Source: Mangrovimonas sp. ST2L15 (GTDB taxonomy: Bacteria > Bacteroidota > Bacteroidia > Flavobacteriales > Flavobacteriaceae). From it: a DNA stretch of 64,000 bases. A program made the translations under genes and the position numbers. The stretch is from contig NZ_LBIQ01000030.1 in assembly GCF_001280515.1 (NCBI RefSeq), positions 1,444,501 through 1,508,500 of the forward strand. Reading direction: 5' to 3'. Of the stretch, positions 1 through 8,764 are shown in pieces. Every line of letters begins with the position of its first letter. Positions within the stretch are counted from its first letter, which is position 1. Under the pieces are notes generated by a model, which made no database searches, was not told the DNA's origin, and saw nothing but the letters and a program-made list of their open reading frames with translations.

Positions 1-2342
1 TTGGGCTCATCACAAACACCGGGGACTTCATAGTCTGAAATTTGGGTGGTGCTAACTTCAAGGCTTACCTGTGAAATGCTGTAACATCCTGTCGAGGGGT
101 CAAATACCCTGGCAAAAATAATTTGAGGGTTAGTTGTATTCAAATAGTTGTAATCCAAAGGTTGCAGGTTGTCTTGAGCTTCCTCAAAAGATTCAAAATA
201 GGCAATAGAAACTTGGTCAGGAGTGTTTGAAACTAGGCTGTTAGCTTCATTCAAATTGAACAGGGTGATTCCGTCAGGGCTAAAGTCTTGGTCACACTGC
301 AAAAGAGTGGTGTCAAAGGCTTCGGGTGTTGGATTTATCTGAACTGTGAAAAAGTCAATATCAAAGCAATCCTCATTGTTAACATTTTTCACTTTTACAT
401 AAATATCCTGTAAAAAAGGTGTGCTATTATAATAGTTTAATGGAAGGCTATTTTCATTATTAATGGCATCGTTTTCAGATTCATAGAATGTTATGGAAAA
501 CAAATCGGGATCTTGTCCATTATATATTAAATCAATAAGAGAGGATAAATCTATTTCAGCTTGGCCATTAGTTTGGTTTCCATCGTTCAATCCTTCATCA
601 CAGAAAACGATATTTTGAAGCTCGGGGATGATGGGGGTGTCAAAAACAGTGATAAAAAATGAGGACAGATCATAGCAATTAGGGCTTCCGGTTAAATCAA
701 CTCTAACAAATATTTCTTGCGGATTGGTTGAATTGATAAAAGGGGAGCCTATTTCATTTTCTTTATTTTGTGCGTCTTCTGAAGATTGAAAAAAGTGAAC
801 GCTATATACCTCTGGATCTTGTCCATTAAGAGCTTGATCTCCCAAAGTGGAAAAGTCAAATTGTATAATACCATCATTGTTATCGTCGCACTCTAAAATA
901 TCTTCTACTTCATGGGAAATAGGATTAGGGAAGTATTCAATTAAGGCCTCTCCTTCCAAATAATCACAGTCTCCATCAATAAATTCAATTATAACATTAT
1001 AGAATCCTGCCTGATTAATGACAAGATTATAACTAGTTTCAGGAATGATGTCTCCGTTAAACCTCCATGTATAGATAGCATTTTCTAGTTGTGGTGCCGT
1101 AAGCGTAAAAGAGGAGCCTTCACATAATGGAAGGTAGGTGGATGTTACTTCTTGATTTCCTATAATGTCGACCTTTTCAGTGAAAAAGGATGTTATAAAA
1201 GGCGGTAGACCTTGGGTTGCCAAATTGCTCCCGAGATTTATAGCATTATTTTCATAATCGCAATTTATGCCCGCAATATTGGGGTCATTTATAACACTTA
1301 AAAACGGAAGACCTAATTCATAAGTGGCACTCATGGTTCTATATATTTTTCCATTAGGCCCTAACTGTAAGGCACTTCTATATAAATTTTGTTGGTCAAG
1401 AAGTACTTGAGAATCGTTAATGTTTGTAGCTGTTAAATCAAATTGGACAAGTTTAGAGTGATGGTTGTTGGGGTTCTGATCACCTTCGCCAAATAGATCA
1501 TTTGAAGAAGAAGCATAAAGAAGTTCGCTACTAGGAGAAAATTCAATCCCATAAGGCGTATTGTTGTTCCCGTTAATGAGTAGTTTTAGAGAATTTGATA
1601 CCACCCCAGTTGCTTTATCAAAATCAAAAATATAGAGTCCATCTTGTCCATTGGCAGCAGCCATTTTAGTGCCATCGGGTGAGAACTTTAAATATCCTCT
1701 CAAATCATTAACGTTCAAATTTCCAAAACTTGAAGTAATAGCCGTCGAAGAAACCCCATTTTCATCTACACCAAATACATGAAATGTATTCATTGAGCTT
1801 GCTGAATTACCCGTTGGATTGGATAGGGTAACAACCCAAACCTTACCTGTTTCACAGCTTTGTAAAACTGCAGAAATTTTTTCTGAACATTGGTTAAGCA
1901 GATTGATATTCTTTTGAACGACATCACCGTTCCCGCCATCCAATGTCATATCTACAATTGAATATTTCAACCCAGTCAAGGATTGATTACTTCCTACCGT
2001 AAATATGTAATAAATGTTAGGGTCATCAGGTTTGGGGACAATAATGGCCGACTGACTACTAGAAGAATCCCCTAAAAGACCAAAGCCATTTGGCATGAGG
2101 GTATGATGCTTATTGTAAACAAGTGTTCCATCGGTATACAATAAAAGATTCCCATCATTATCTGAAATCGAAGCACAACCCTCCAAAGTGGTCAGTTGCC
2201 CATCATTTACAGATGTAACAGTTCCATCATCATTAAATGTTATTCCAGCATTTTGACCAAAATACCAATTAGAAGCTTCTTGTTGGGCATGGATTTTACT
2301 GAAAAAAAGGAGTATGAATATACAGAGGGTAATCGATCTCAT
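1..2342 (-). CDS. Large secreted repeat protein with propeller-like N-terminus (3' end outside window)
   Basis: The frame is open from an ATG at 2342 to the window edge, giving about 780 visible residues and no stop. A signal peptide of about 20 residues ends in the sequence IHAQ. It is followed by WYFGQNAGITF, which is typical of the N-terminus of large Bacteroidota surface proteins. Residues of about 30-370 carry propeller-like phrases such as LKFSPDGTKMAAA and GPNGKIYR. After that, units of roughly 95-100 residues restart near 483, 578, 680 and 777 with a Cys-Asp motif (ECDDNNDG, FCDEGLNDG, QCDQDFSPDG). Proteins of this build usually end in a gliding-associated T9SS type B sorting domain, but that end is not visible here. 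A -7-like TATATTTG lies at 2369-2362. The role is probably cell-surface or secreted; the exact function is unknown. Confidence 0.8.
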   Translation of the reverse strand, partial: MRSITLCIFILLFFSKIHAQQEASNWYFGQNAGITFNDDGTVTSVNDGQLTTLEGCASISDNDGNLLLYTDGTLVYNKHHTLMPNGFGLLGDSSSSQSAIIVPKPDDPNIYYIFTVGSNQSLTGLKYSIVDMTLDGGNGDVVQKNINLLNQCSEKISAVLQSCETGKVWVVTLSNPTGNSASSMNTFHVFGVDENGVSSTAITSSFGNLNVNDLRGYLKFSPDGTKMAAANGQDGLYIFDFDKATGVVSNSLKLLINGNNNTPYGIEFSPSSELLYASSSNDLFGEGDQNPNNHHSKLVQFDLTATNINDSQVLLDQQNLYRSALQLGPNGKIYRTMSATYELGLPFLSVINDPNIAGINCDYENNAINLGSNLATQGLPPFITSFFTEKVDIIGNQEVTSTYLPLCEGSSFTLTAPQLENAIYTWRFNGDIIPETSYNLVINQAGFYNVIIEFIDGDCDYLEGEALIEYFPNPISHEVEDILECDDNNDGIIQFDFSTLGDQALNGQDPEVYSVHFFQSSEDAQNKENEIGSPFINSTNPQEIFVRVDLTGSPNCYDLSSFFITVFDTPIIPELQNIVFCDEGLNDGNQTNGQAEIDLSSLIDLIYNGQDPDLFSITFYESENDAINNENSLPLNYYNSTPFLQDIYVKVKNVNNEDCFDIDFFTVQINPTPEAFDTTLLQCDQDFSPDGITLFNLNEANSLVSNTPDQVSIAYFESFEEAQDNLQPLDYNYLNTTNPQIIFARVFDPSTGCYSISQVSLEVSTTQISDYEVPGVCDEP

Positions 2343-2369
2343 TTTTGATAGCAATAGCTACCAAATATA

Positions 2370-3197
2370 TTATAAATCTCGCTTTTTTAATAATCTAAAA
2401 GATAAAAATACAAATATACCCGTCCAAGCCATTACGGTCAATATTTCATGCCAATGGACTGCATAATCATAGGTAAGGTCTATCTTGTCAGGATACTTGG
2501 TCATGATGATTCTTTGAAAAGGTTGGTCTATCAATTTATACATAGAGCCTAAAGGCAATCTATTCCATACTTGCCAAGCTGCATTGGTGCTTTCGGTGAT
2601 TTCATAAACTCCCCAATAGATCAACCATTCTACAATATAAAGGATAAATAGGAACCCTAGTGCAAACGCAGATTTTCTTAAAAGCATGCCTAAAAGAAGA
2701 CATAGGCTGAAGAACCCAGTCAGTTTCATAAAATAGGCCAATAAAAAGTCCATTTCTCTAAAGATGATCGAGGCTTCTGTATAACTCGAATAATAGAGGC
2801 CTATAAAGAATGTTGCTAGTCCAATTAATAAGGTCGCGACCAGAGAAAAGAATACAATGGTATAAAATTTTGATAGTATGAATTCTTTCTTGCTCAAACC
2901 GTCAATAAGGTTTTGTTTTAAAGTTTTGTTGCTATATTCATTACTTATCATGCTTACTACAACGATGGCAAAGAACAGTTTAAAATAAGAAGCAAAGAAA
3001 GTTGTTATGTGCCAAATTATAGGGAAATTGAAAATTCCCAACTCTCCCAATTCCAACGTGAAAAAGCCAAAGAAATTAATTTTGATGGAGGATAGTATCA
3101 AAACAGTAAATGGCAAAATGAATGATATAAATATCAAGATTTTACTCGTTCTGTTAAGAAGCAATTTTTGTAATTCTAAATTAATTAGACGTAACAT
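2370..3197 (-). CDS. ABC-2 type transporter permease
   Basis: This 275-residue membrane protein has about six hydrophobic segments. The first follows the positively charged N-terminus at about residues 20-40, and the last ends just before a C-terminal RLLKKRDL tail. That is the usual build of ABC-2 permeases of the BcrB/NatB kind, which form the membrane half of small exporters. It lies 28 bp downstream of an ABC ATPase on the same strand, so the two probably make one transporter. The substrate cannot be read from the sequence; antibiotic or peptide resistance, lipid export and Na+ efflux are all known for this class. Confidence 0.8.
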   Translation of the reverse strand: MLRLINLELQKLLLNRTSKILIFISFILPFTVLILSSIKINFFGFFTLELGELGIFNFPIIWHITTFFASYFKLFFAIVVVSMISNEYSNKTLKQNLIDGLSKKEFILSKFYTIVFFSLVATLLIGLATFFIGLYYSSYTEASIIFREMDFLLAYFMKLTGFFSLCLLLGMLLRKSAFALGFLFILYIVEWLIYWGVYEITESTNAAWQVWNRLPLGSMYKLIDQPFQRIIMTKYPDKIDLTYDYAVHWHEILTVMAWTGIFVFLSFRLLKKRDL

Positions 3198-3225
3198 ATG
3201 ATCTGATGGTTTTAGTTGGGTTGGA

Positions 3226-4119
3226 TTAATTGTCGGTTAATTGAAGGAACTGTTCTTCTAGGCTTTCTTTTCTTTTAACCAAATGGGAAAGTGTAATGCC
3301 ATTTTCAAACATCAATTTATTAATGTCTTGAGCCTCCATTGGTTGGTCAAGGAAGGCCACTATCAACCCTTCTTCAATTTTGATCTTTCCAAACATTTTT
3401 TTCTCTTCTAAGAACTGAATCAATTTATCTGTATCGTTTGATCGAAGTTCCAAATAGCCATGACTACTAATCATTTCGTCTACTGGGCCTGAATAAAGTT
3501 TTTCGCCTTTTCTTAAAACAACCACATGAGAACATACTTTTTCAACTTCATCTAATAGGTGGGATGCAAGCAAAATAGTCGTGCCGTCTGATGCAATCTT
3601 TTTAATTAGGGATCTAATTTTATGAATTCCTTGTGGATCTAAACCATTGGTGGGTTCGTCCAAAATCAAAATTTCAGGATCATTTAAAAGGGCAGAGGCG
3701 ATAGCTAGCCTTTGTTTCATCCCCAATGAATAAGTTCTGAATTTATGGTCCTTTCTATCCCATAAATCTACAAGTTCCAATTTTTCTTGAATTTTGCTGT
3801 AATCCACTTCTTTGATCTTACAAACCAACTTTAAATTTTCGTAAGCTGTCATGTAGGGATAAAAGTTAGGCCTTTCAATAATGGCACCTACTTTTTTCAA
3901 AGCTTCATGTGTTGACAAATTGCCATTAAACCATTGAAATTCGCCAGTGGTTTTGTTAACAACATTTAAAACAATGCCTAAAGTAGTTGATTTACCACTT
4001 CCGTTAGGACCTAAAATACCATAAACATTTCCTTTGTTTATAGTAAATGATAAATCTTTAACAGCAGTGAGGTAGCCAAATTTCTTGGTAAGATGATTGA
4101 TGGTGAGTATTGGTTCCAA
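3226..4119 (-). CDS. ABC transporter ATP-binding protein (BcrA/CcmA-like)
   Basis: A complete ABC ATPase of 297 residues. The Walker A motif GPNGSGKST is at residues 37-45, the signature SLGMKQR at about 131-137, and Walker B LILDEP with catalytic Glu155 at about 151-156. A D-loop (GLD) and an H-loop His (LLASH) follow. The C-terminal 90 residues match the accessory region of drug- and peptide-export ATPases. It is the first gene of a two-gene unit with the downstream permease and should energise export across the inner membrane. It resembles the gliding ATPase GldA only as a general family member; nothing here supports a GldA assignment. Confidence 0.9.
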   Translation of the reverse strand: MEPILTINHLTKKFGYLTAVKDLSFTINKGNVYGILGPNGSGKSTTLGIVLNVVNKTTGEFQWFNGNLSTHEALKKVGAIIERPNFYPYMTAYENLKLVCKIKEVDYSKIQEKLELVDLWDRKDHKFRTYSLGMKQRLAIASALLNDPEILILDEPTNGLDPQGIHKIRSLIKKIASDGTTILLASHLLDEVEKVCSHVVVLRKGEKLYSGPVDEMISSHGYLELRSNDTDKLIQFLEEKKMFGKIKIEEGLIVAFLDQPMEAQDINKLMFENGITLSHLVKRKESLEEQFLQLTDN

Positions 4120-4180
4120 ATTGTTTTTGATTGTTTAGTTAAAAATATGACGAACTTGTCTTCAGAATGTTACAATTTAT

Positions 4181-4209
4181 TTGAAAAACCTAAATTTAGT
4201 TTAAATTTA
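4181..4209 (+). promoter_or_regulatory. Candidate promoter of the kinase-like gene
   Basis: TTG at 4181-4183 is followed after 18 bp by TAAATTTA (4202-4209), one base off the Bacteroidota -7 box TAnnTTTG. The ATG is only 4 bp further on, so a transcript from here would have almost no leader. Confidence 0.4.
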
Positions 4210-4213
4210 AGCT

Positions 4214-5275
4214 ATGGATGATTTAAAGATATCAAAAAAGAAACCGACTTACCCAGTAAGTAGTAAATTACATGATTATCTGCAGGAATATAACAGAAAT
4301 ATACGCCTGCCCATATTCTATGATGACCTGTTAAGGTTTCAAGGATCCATAGTGGTTTATGATAAAAATGATGAGGACACTATGTGGATTCGAGTTTATT
4401 ATAATGAATTTGACAGGGAAGAGATAGATTTAAGCTTGAAAAGGGTCTATTCTATCTTAATTTCAGATGGAAACGAAACGATCTTTAAATATCTGAATGT
4501 AGACTCTATAGACTACTGCACTTTTGGTAACTCTAAACCTTTTAGAGTTAAAGTTAGAAACATTCTCAATGACAACTATACTTATTTCTATGTGAAAAAG
4601 GCCGATGCGTCTAGGGTATATGGTTTGGAGTTGGAGCATATGTTATCACCCTATAATTTAAATTTTTTGGTATACAAAGATACTTTGATAGAGGAGCACA
4701 TAGCTGGAATACCAGGGGATGAGTTTATCAAACATATGTTGCCTGAATGTAGTCACGCTGAGAAATCTCAAATAGCGAAGGAATTTGTAAAGTTCAATGA
4801 ACGCTGTATGATTAGGTTGCTAGGTGATATGCGTTCTTATAATTATGTCATTGTTCCCATTCATGATTTTGACCATGTGGTATATAAAATTAGAGCCATC
4901 GATTTTGATCAACAGTGCTATGAGGGCAAATTGAAAATTTACAGGCCGCAATTCTTCAAGGAAAATTTTAAAATGGTGGAGTTGGTCAAGGAGAAAATTC
5001 AAAAGGAGTCCATTGAACAGTATAAAATAGAAGAGCGCTCCATCGTTGCCAAAAGAATGATCAGTTATCATGAAAGAATAGAAGAACTTTTGGATTGCAT
5101 GCAAAATGATACTTTGTCAACCCCTGAGCACATAGCCATCTTAAAAGAGGAAATATATAATTACACGATGGATGTCGAATTTAGGAGAAGTAAGGGAATG
5201 GGGCAGATAATGAAAAATGCCTTGGATTTCGTTAAGCGAAATTACCAAGGCATGAATATGAAAAACTTTTTTTAA
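4214..5275 (+). CDS. Uncharacterised protein with protein-kinase-like signatures
   Basis: I do not recognise a named family for this 353-residue soluble protein; similar proteins appear as conserved hypotheticals in Bacteroidota. It carries a set of motifs in the order expected for a kinase or aminoglycoside-phosphotransferase fold: YFYVKKAD (Lys128/129), then an acidic helix YGLELEH (Glu140), a hinge-like EEHIAGIPGDEF (160-171), a catalytic-loop-like GDMRSYNYVI (Asp205, Asn210), and a metal-loop-like AIDFDQQ (Asp230, Asp232). The N-terminal 110 residues look mostly beta-stranded and may be a separate domain. No signal peptide or membrane segment is seen. The gene stands alone, convergent with the next gene and sharing 4 bp at the stops. 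The kinase reading is inference from motif order only. Confidence 0.75.
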   Translation: MDDLKISKKKPTYPVSSKLHDYLQEYNRNIRLPIFYDDLLRFQGSIVVYDKNDEDTMWIRVYYNEFDREEIDLSLKRVYSILISDGNETIFKYLNVDSIDYCTFGNSKPFRVKVRNILNDNYTYFYVKKADASRVYGLELEHMLSPYNLNFLVYKDTLIEEHIAGIPGDEFIKHMLPECSHAEKSQIAKEFVKFNERCMIRLLGDMRSYNYVIVPIHDFDHVVYKIRAIDFDQQCYEGKLKIYRPQFFKENFKMVELVKEKIQKESIEQYKIEERSIVAKRMISYHERIEELLDCMQNDTLSTPEHIAILKEEIYNYTMDVEFRRSKGMGQIMKNALDFVKRNYQGMNMKNFF

Positions 5276-5787
5276 TTCCAGTTTTCGTCAAAATCTAGAC
5301 TTTCATAATCATCAATGTCGTAATCGTCATCAAACTCATCGTTGAACTCGTCTAAATCATCGGCTTCAAAACTCCTTTCTGGAGCTTCGTCTGGAATTTG
5401 TCCATGGACAAACATTAAATTCGGATAATCGGTCCCTTCAGCTTCCTCAACAATTTCAGCCAATTCAACTAAAAATGTCCACATACTGAAAAAATCGTAA
5501 ATATAGATAAGCCTGGTTTGAGCCTCATGAACCACATCGTTTAGGGTCGTTTCATTCATTAACCGGGCATTGGCTTCGTCGCTAATGTCGAACAATGAAA
5601 TTTCTTCACCTTGTTCCCACTCATCATTACTAACATAAAACGAGGCCATTTCACTACCATCAAACCCAAAAGATTGAGTAATAGTATTATGGAAATCTTC
5701 TAATGTATCATTTTCACGAATCTCGATATCTCTAAAAATATCGTCTTCTGTATCGTTATCCAAAATGACTCTAAATCTGTAAATCAT
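5272..5787 (-). CDS. PRiA4_ORF3-like protein (IS1096 passenger TnpR family)
   Basis: The 171-residue protein opens with MIYRFRVILDND and continues through a region rich in aromatic and acidic residues (FGFDGSEMASFYVSNDEW, LIYIYDFFSMWTF) that matches the plasmid pRiA4b ORF-3-like domain. The family name comes from mobile-element passengers, but no mobile element is near and the gene looks like a fixed chromosomal member. Function is unknown. The last 35 residues are extremely acidic (many Asp and Glu, ending DENWN), which suggests a protein- or metal-binding tail. It is the last gene of the sua5-cca-ctaA run. Confidence 0.75.
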   Translation of the reverse strand: MIYRFRVILDNDTEDDIFRDIEIRENDTLEDFHNTITQSFGFDGSEMASFYVSNDEWEQGEEISLFDISDEANARLMNETTLNDVVHEAQTRLIYIYDFFSMWTFLVELAEIVEEAEGTDYPNLMFVHGQIPDEAPERSFEADDLDEFNDEFDDDYDIDDYESLDFDENWN

Positions 5788-5823
5788 AGCTTTCTTTATT
5801 AATGCAAAGTTAGTAGTTTCCTT

Positions 5824-6840
5824 TTATTTGCTGAAACGATGCAGTGTAAAAGTCATACCCGTTAACAAGAAAAATGCACCAACTTGGTGTGCTACACCAA
5901 GCCAAACAGGAACTTGAAGCAAAATGGTGAAAACGCCCAGTAAAAATTGCAGTCCTACCAGAACAAGTAAATAGTTGATAGATTTTTTTTGTAAATCTGT
6001 TAAGGTCAATTTTTTAGATTGGTTCCATATGATCAAAATCATAAGAACCACAATATAAGCTAGTGTTCTGTGTACAAATTGAACGCCACTTTTTCCTTCA
6101 AAGAAATTTAGCCATAATGGAGATTGTTCCATCAAAACCGTTTCATGCATAAATTGACCCTCGCTCATCATGGGCCAATGGTTATGAATAAATCCAGCAT
6201 CTAAACCAGCTACGAAGGCACCATATATAATTTGAATTAACAAAATGACCATGCTCCATCTTACTAAATTTCTAAAAGAAAGATTTACAGTTTTTCGGTT
6301 GGGATAAATTAAATCCAAAGCCACCCAGAAGGTATATGCAAAGGTCACAAAAGCGGTTGTTAAATGAGCTGCCAACCTAAAATGACTAACGTCTGGCCGG
6401 TCAACCAATCCGCTTTTTACCATGTACCAACCTAAGAACCCTTGGAACGCTCCCATTCCCAAAAGGATGATTGATTTTTTAATGGTTTTTGAGGTTAACT
6501 GCTTAGTCATTAAAAAATAGATAAAAGGAATTAGGAAGACAACACCTATTAACCTTCCTATTAATCTATGAAACCACTCCCAAAAATAGATGTCTTTAAA
6601 ATCTTCTAAAGAAAAATGGGTATTGAGCTTTTGGTATTCTGGATATTGTTTGTAGAGGTCAAAAGCTTCATGCCATTCCTGCTCTGTGATAGGTGGGATA
6701 GCTCCCGAAATCAATTTGTAATTTGAAATGGATAATCCCGAGTGTGTCAATCTGGTAATGCCACCTACAATAACCATTATAAATATGAGAAAACAGCCCG
6801 TAAAGAGCCAGTAAATCACTTTTTTGTTGTCTTTCTTCAT
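5824..6840 (-). CDS. ctaA: Heme A synthase (COX15/CtaA family)
   Basis: Heme A synthase oxidises the C8 methyl group of heme O to give heme A for cytochrome oxidase in the inner membrane. The 338-residue product has about eight membrane segments. The expected heme-liganding histidines are present: HRLIGR (His91), AAHLT (His159), FVHRTLAY (His257) and VAHQVG (His318). The N-terminal GGITRLTHSGLS is a family hallmark, and the length is typical of the longer COX15-like type. Its ATG overlaps the stop of the upstream acetyltransferase as ATGA, which suggests translational coupling. Confidence 0.92.
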   Translation of the reverse strand: MKKDNKKVIYWLFTGCFLIFIMVIVGGITRLTHSGLSISNYKLISGAIPPITEQEWHEAFDLYKQYPEYQKLNTHFSLEDFKDIYFWEWFHRLIGRLIGVVFLIPFIYFLMTKQLTSKTIKKSIILLGMGAFQGFLGWYMVKSGLVDRPDVSHFRLAAHLTTAFVTFAYTFWVALDLIYPNRKTVNLSFRNLVRWSMVILLIQIIYGAFVAGLDAGFIHNHWPMMSEGQFMHETVLMEQSPLWLNFFEGKSGVQFVHRTLAYIVVLMILIIWNQSKKLTLTDLQKKSINYLLVLVGLQFLLGVFTILLQVPVWLGVAHQVGAFFLLTGMTFTLHRFSK

Positions 6841-7295
6841 GATTTATTTAATTGTTTTTCAAAACAAACACTATTTTCAATTCCTTGATAGGGACCATAG
6901 TTTTCGATAATCTGATACCCATTTTTCTTGTAAAGTTGAATGGCTTCAGGTTGTTTTTTTCCGGTCTCCAATACGGCTTTTTTGAAACCTATTTCATTGG
7001 CCCAATTTTCTAGACCTAATAAAATGGTTGAGGCAAATCCTTTTCCTCTGTAATCAGGAAGTACATACATTCTTTTAATTTCGACGGAAGTAGAATCCAT
7101 TTTTTTAAAGGCACCACAGCCTATAGCCATACCTCCCTGATAAAAAATTAAACAATGGTGTAGGGTGTCAATACCGTTAAATTGCGCATAAAATGAATGC
7201 TCTTCGCCATCTCTTGAAGCCAAATCCAAATCCAAAGCTTTCACTAATTCAATGAAGTCTGGATGAGAGGAATCGGTTCTAAGAAGGTCAATCAT
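6837..7295 (-). CDS. GNAT family N-acetyltransferase
   Basis: The 152-residue single-domain protein has the acetyl-CoA-binding motif A (MYVLPDYRGKGFASTIL, about residues 76-92) preceded by the usual beta strand. The following GFKKAVLETGK and YKKNGYQIIENYG segments fit motif B of the fold. The substrate cannot be told: protein N-termini, small amines and antibiotics are all possible. It is coupled on both sides, overlapping cca by 8 bp upstream and ctaA by 4 bp downstream, so it is co-transcribed with housekeeping genes rather than a resistance cassette. Confidence 0.85.
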   Translation of the reverse strand: MIDLLRTDSSHPDFIELVKALDLDLASRDGEEHSFYAQFNGIDTLHHCLIFYQGGMAIGCGAFKKMDSTSVEIKRMYVLPDYRGKGFASTILLGLENWANEIGFKKAVLETGKKQPEAIQLYKKNGYQIIENYGPYQGIENSVCFEKQLNKS

Positions 7296-8721
7296 TGCTT
7301 ATTTCTTGATTTATGGTAAGTCCTAGTCTTTTTCCTTCTTCTAGCATCAATTGGAAAGCAGCGTCATGTTCATTTGGAATGTCACCTTCCAGAATGGCTT
7401 CCTTAATCGCTTCCTTAATGATGCCAATTTCTTTGGATGGCTTAATATTGAAGGTGTTCATAATATCTTCGCCGCTAATAGGTGGTTGAAAGTTCCTTAC
7501 GTGATCCCGTTCTTCGACTTCAATAATTTTGTCTCGTACTACTTTGAAGTTGTTATGGTATTTTCTGAATTTCTTTGGGTTTTTTGTGGTAATATCGGCT
7601 TCACAAAGTGTCATTAAATCATCCACAAAGTCACCAGCATCAAAGACGAGTCTTCTTACGGCCGAGTCCGTTACTTCTTCATTTGCTAGTACTATAGGAC
7701 GCGAACTCATCATGACCATTTTTTGAACGAATTTCATTTTTTCGTTTAATGGCATTTTAAGTCTTTTGAATAATCTATAGACCATTTTTGATCCTTCAAA
7801 TTCATGACCGTGGAAGGTCCATCCAATTTTCTTATGGAATTTTTTGGTAGGGGCTTTACCTATATCATGTAAAAGAGCAGCCCAACGTAACCACACGTCA
7901 TCGGTATTTTCTGAAATATTGTCAACGACCTCCAAAGTATGATAAAAATTATCCTTGTGACGTTGGCCTTCAACTTCGTCGATACCTTTTAAAGCTGTTA
8001 GTTCGGGTAATATTTTATCTAAAAGCCCTGTTTTTTCCAAAAGAAGAAAACCTTTTGATGGTTTGGGGCTTTCCAAAATTTTATGAAGTTCGGTAACTAT
8101 GCGTTCTTTGGTGATTATTTTGATGCGCTTGTTGTTTCTTTCAATCGCCTTTAAAGATTCTTCTTCAATCCAAAAATCCAATTGGGTAGCAAATCTAATA
8201 GCTCGCATCATTCGCAAAGGATCATCACTGTATGTGATATCTGGATCTAAAGGAGTTTTTATTGTTTTATCTTCTAAATCCTGGATTCCATTAAACGGAT
8301 CCAACAATTCTCCAAAAGCATTTTTATTTAGGTTTAAAGCCAGGGCATTGATGGTGAAGTCTCTTCGATTTTGATCATCTTCCAAAGTGCCGTCTTCAAC
8401 TACCGGATTTCGACTATCTTCATTATAACTTTCTTTGCGAGCACCTACAAATTCAATTTCCAAATCTTCATAACGCAGCATGGCAGTTCCGTAGGTTTTA
8501 AAGACCTGGACCTTTGGTTTGTTTGGTAAATTTTTTGAAACTTGTTTGGCTAAAGCAATGCCGCTTCCAACAGCCACAATATCTATATCTTTTTTGGAGT
8601 CTCTACCTAATAGAAAATCCCTAACAAACCCCCCAATAACATAGCTATCTAATCCTAATGTTTGAGCAGATTCAGAAATGATTTGAAAAATGGGGTGTTG
8701 TATGGCTTCTTTGTAATTCAT
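7288..8721 (-). CDS. cca: CCA tRNA nucleotidyltransferase / HD domain protein
   Basis: This enzyme adds or repairs the 3' CCA end of tRNAs; a closely related poly(A) polymerase activity cannot be fully excluded. The nucleotidyltransferase domain has the GGFVRDFLLG helix and the metal-binding DIDIV (Asp45, Asp47), followed by RRDFTINALA (about 118-127) and DPLRMMRAIRFA (about 166-177). A C-terminal HD domain with LLHDIGK (about 282-288) covers the rest of the 477 residues, the usual Bacteroidota arrangement. It follows sua5 by 43 bp, pairing two tRNA-maturation functions. Confidence 0.92.
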   Translation of the reverse strand: MNYKEAIQHPIFQIISESAQTLGLDSYVIGGFVRDFLLGRDSKKDIDIVAVGSGIALAKQVSKNLPNKPKVQVFKTYGTAMLRYEDLEIEFVGARKESYNEDSRNPVVEDGTLEDDQNRRDFTINALALNLNKNAFGELLDPFNGIQDLEDKTIKTPLDPDITYSDDPLRMMRAIRFATQLDFWIEEESLKAIERNNKRIKIITKERIVTELHKILESPKPSKGFLLLEKTGLLDKILPELTALKGIDEVEGQRHKDNFYHTLEVVDNISENTDDVWLRWAALLHDIGKAPTKKFHKKIGWTFHGHEFEGSKMVYRLFKRLKMPLNEKMKFVQKMVMMSSRPIVLANEEVTDSAVRRLVFDAGDFVDDLMTLCEADITTKNPKKFRKYHNNFKVVRDKIIEVEERDHVRNFQPPISGEDIMNTFNIKPSKEIGIIKEAIKEAILEGDIPNEHDAAFQLMLEEGKRLGLTINQEISND

Positions 8722-8764
8722 GAGAATGAAACACTTTTACCTCGTCTTTGGTTGTAAAAGGTTG

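Noticed and set aside
3226-4119. Calling the ABC ATPase GldA
   Set aside because: Only the general ATPase motifs match; no gldF or gldG partner is present.
5272-5787. Treating the PRiA4_ORF3 gene as part of a mobile element
   Set aside because: No transposase, inverted repeats or target duplication surround it; it sits in a stable housekeeping run.
8734-8760. Hairpin CTTTTAC/GTAAAAG between cca and sua5
   Set aside because: It is only 7 bp and AT-rich with no T run, inside a unit that looks co-transcribed; a chance match is likely.
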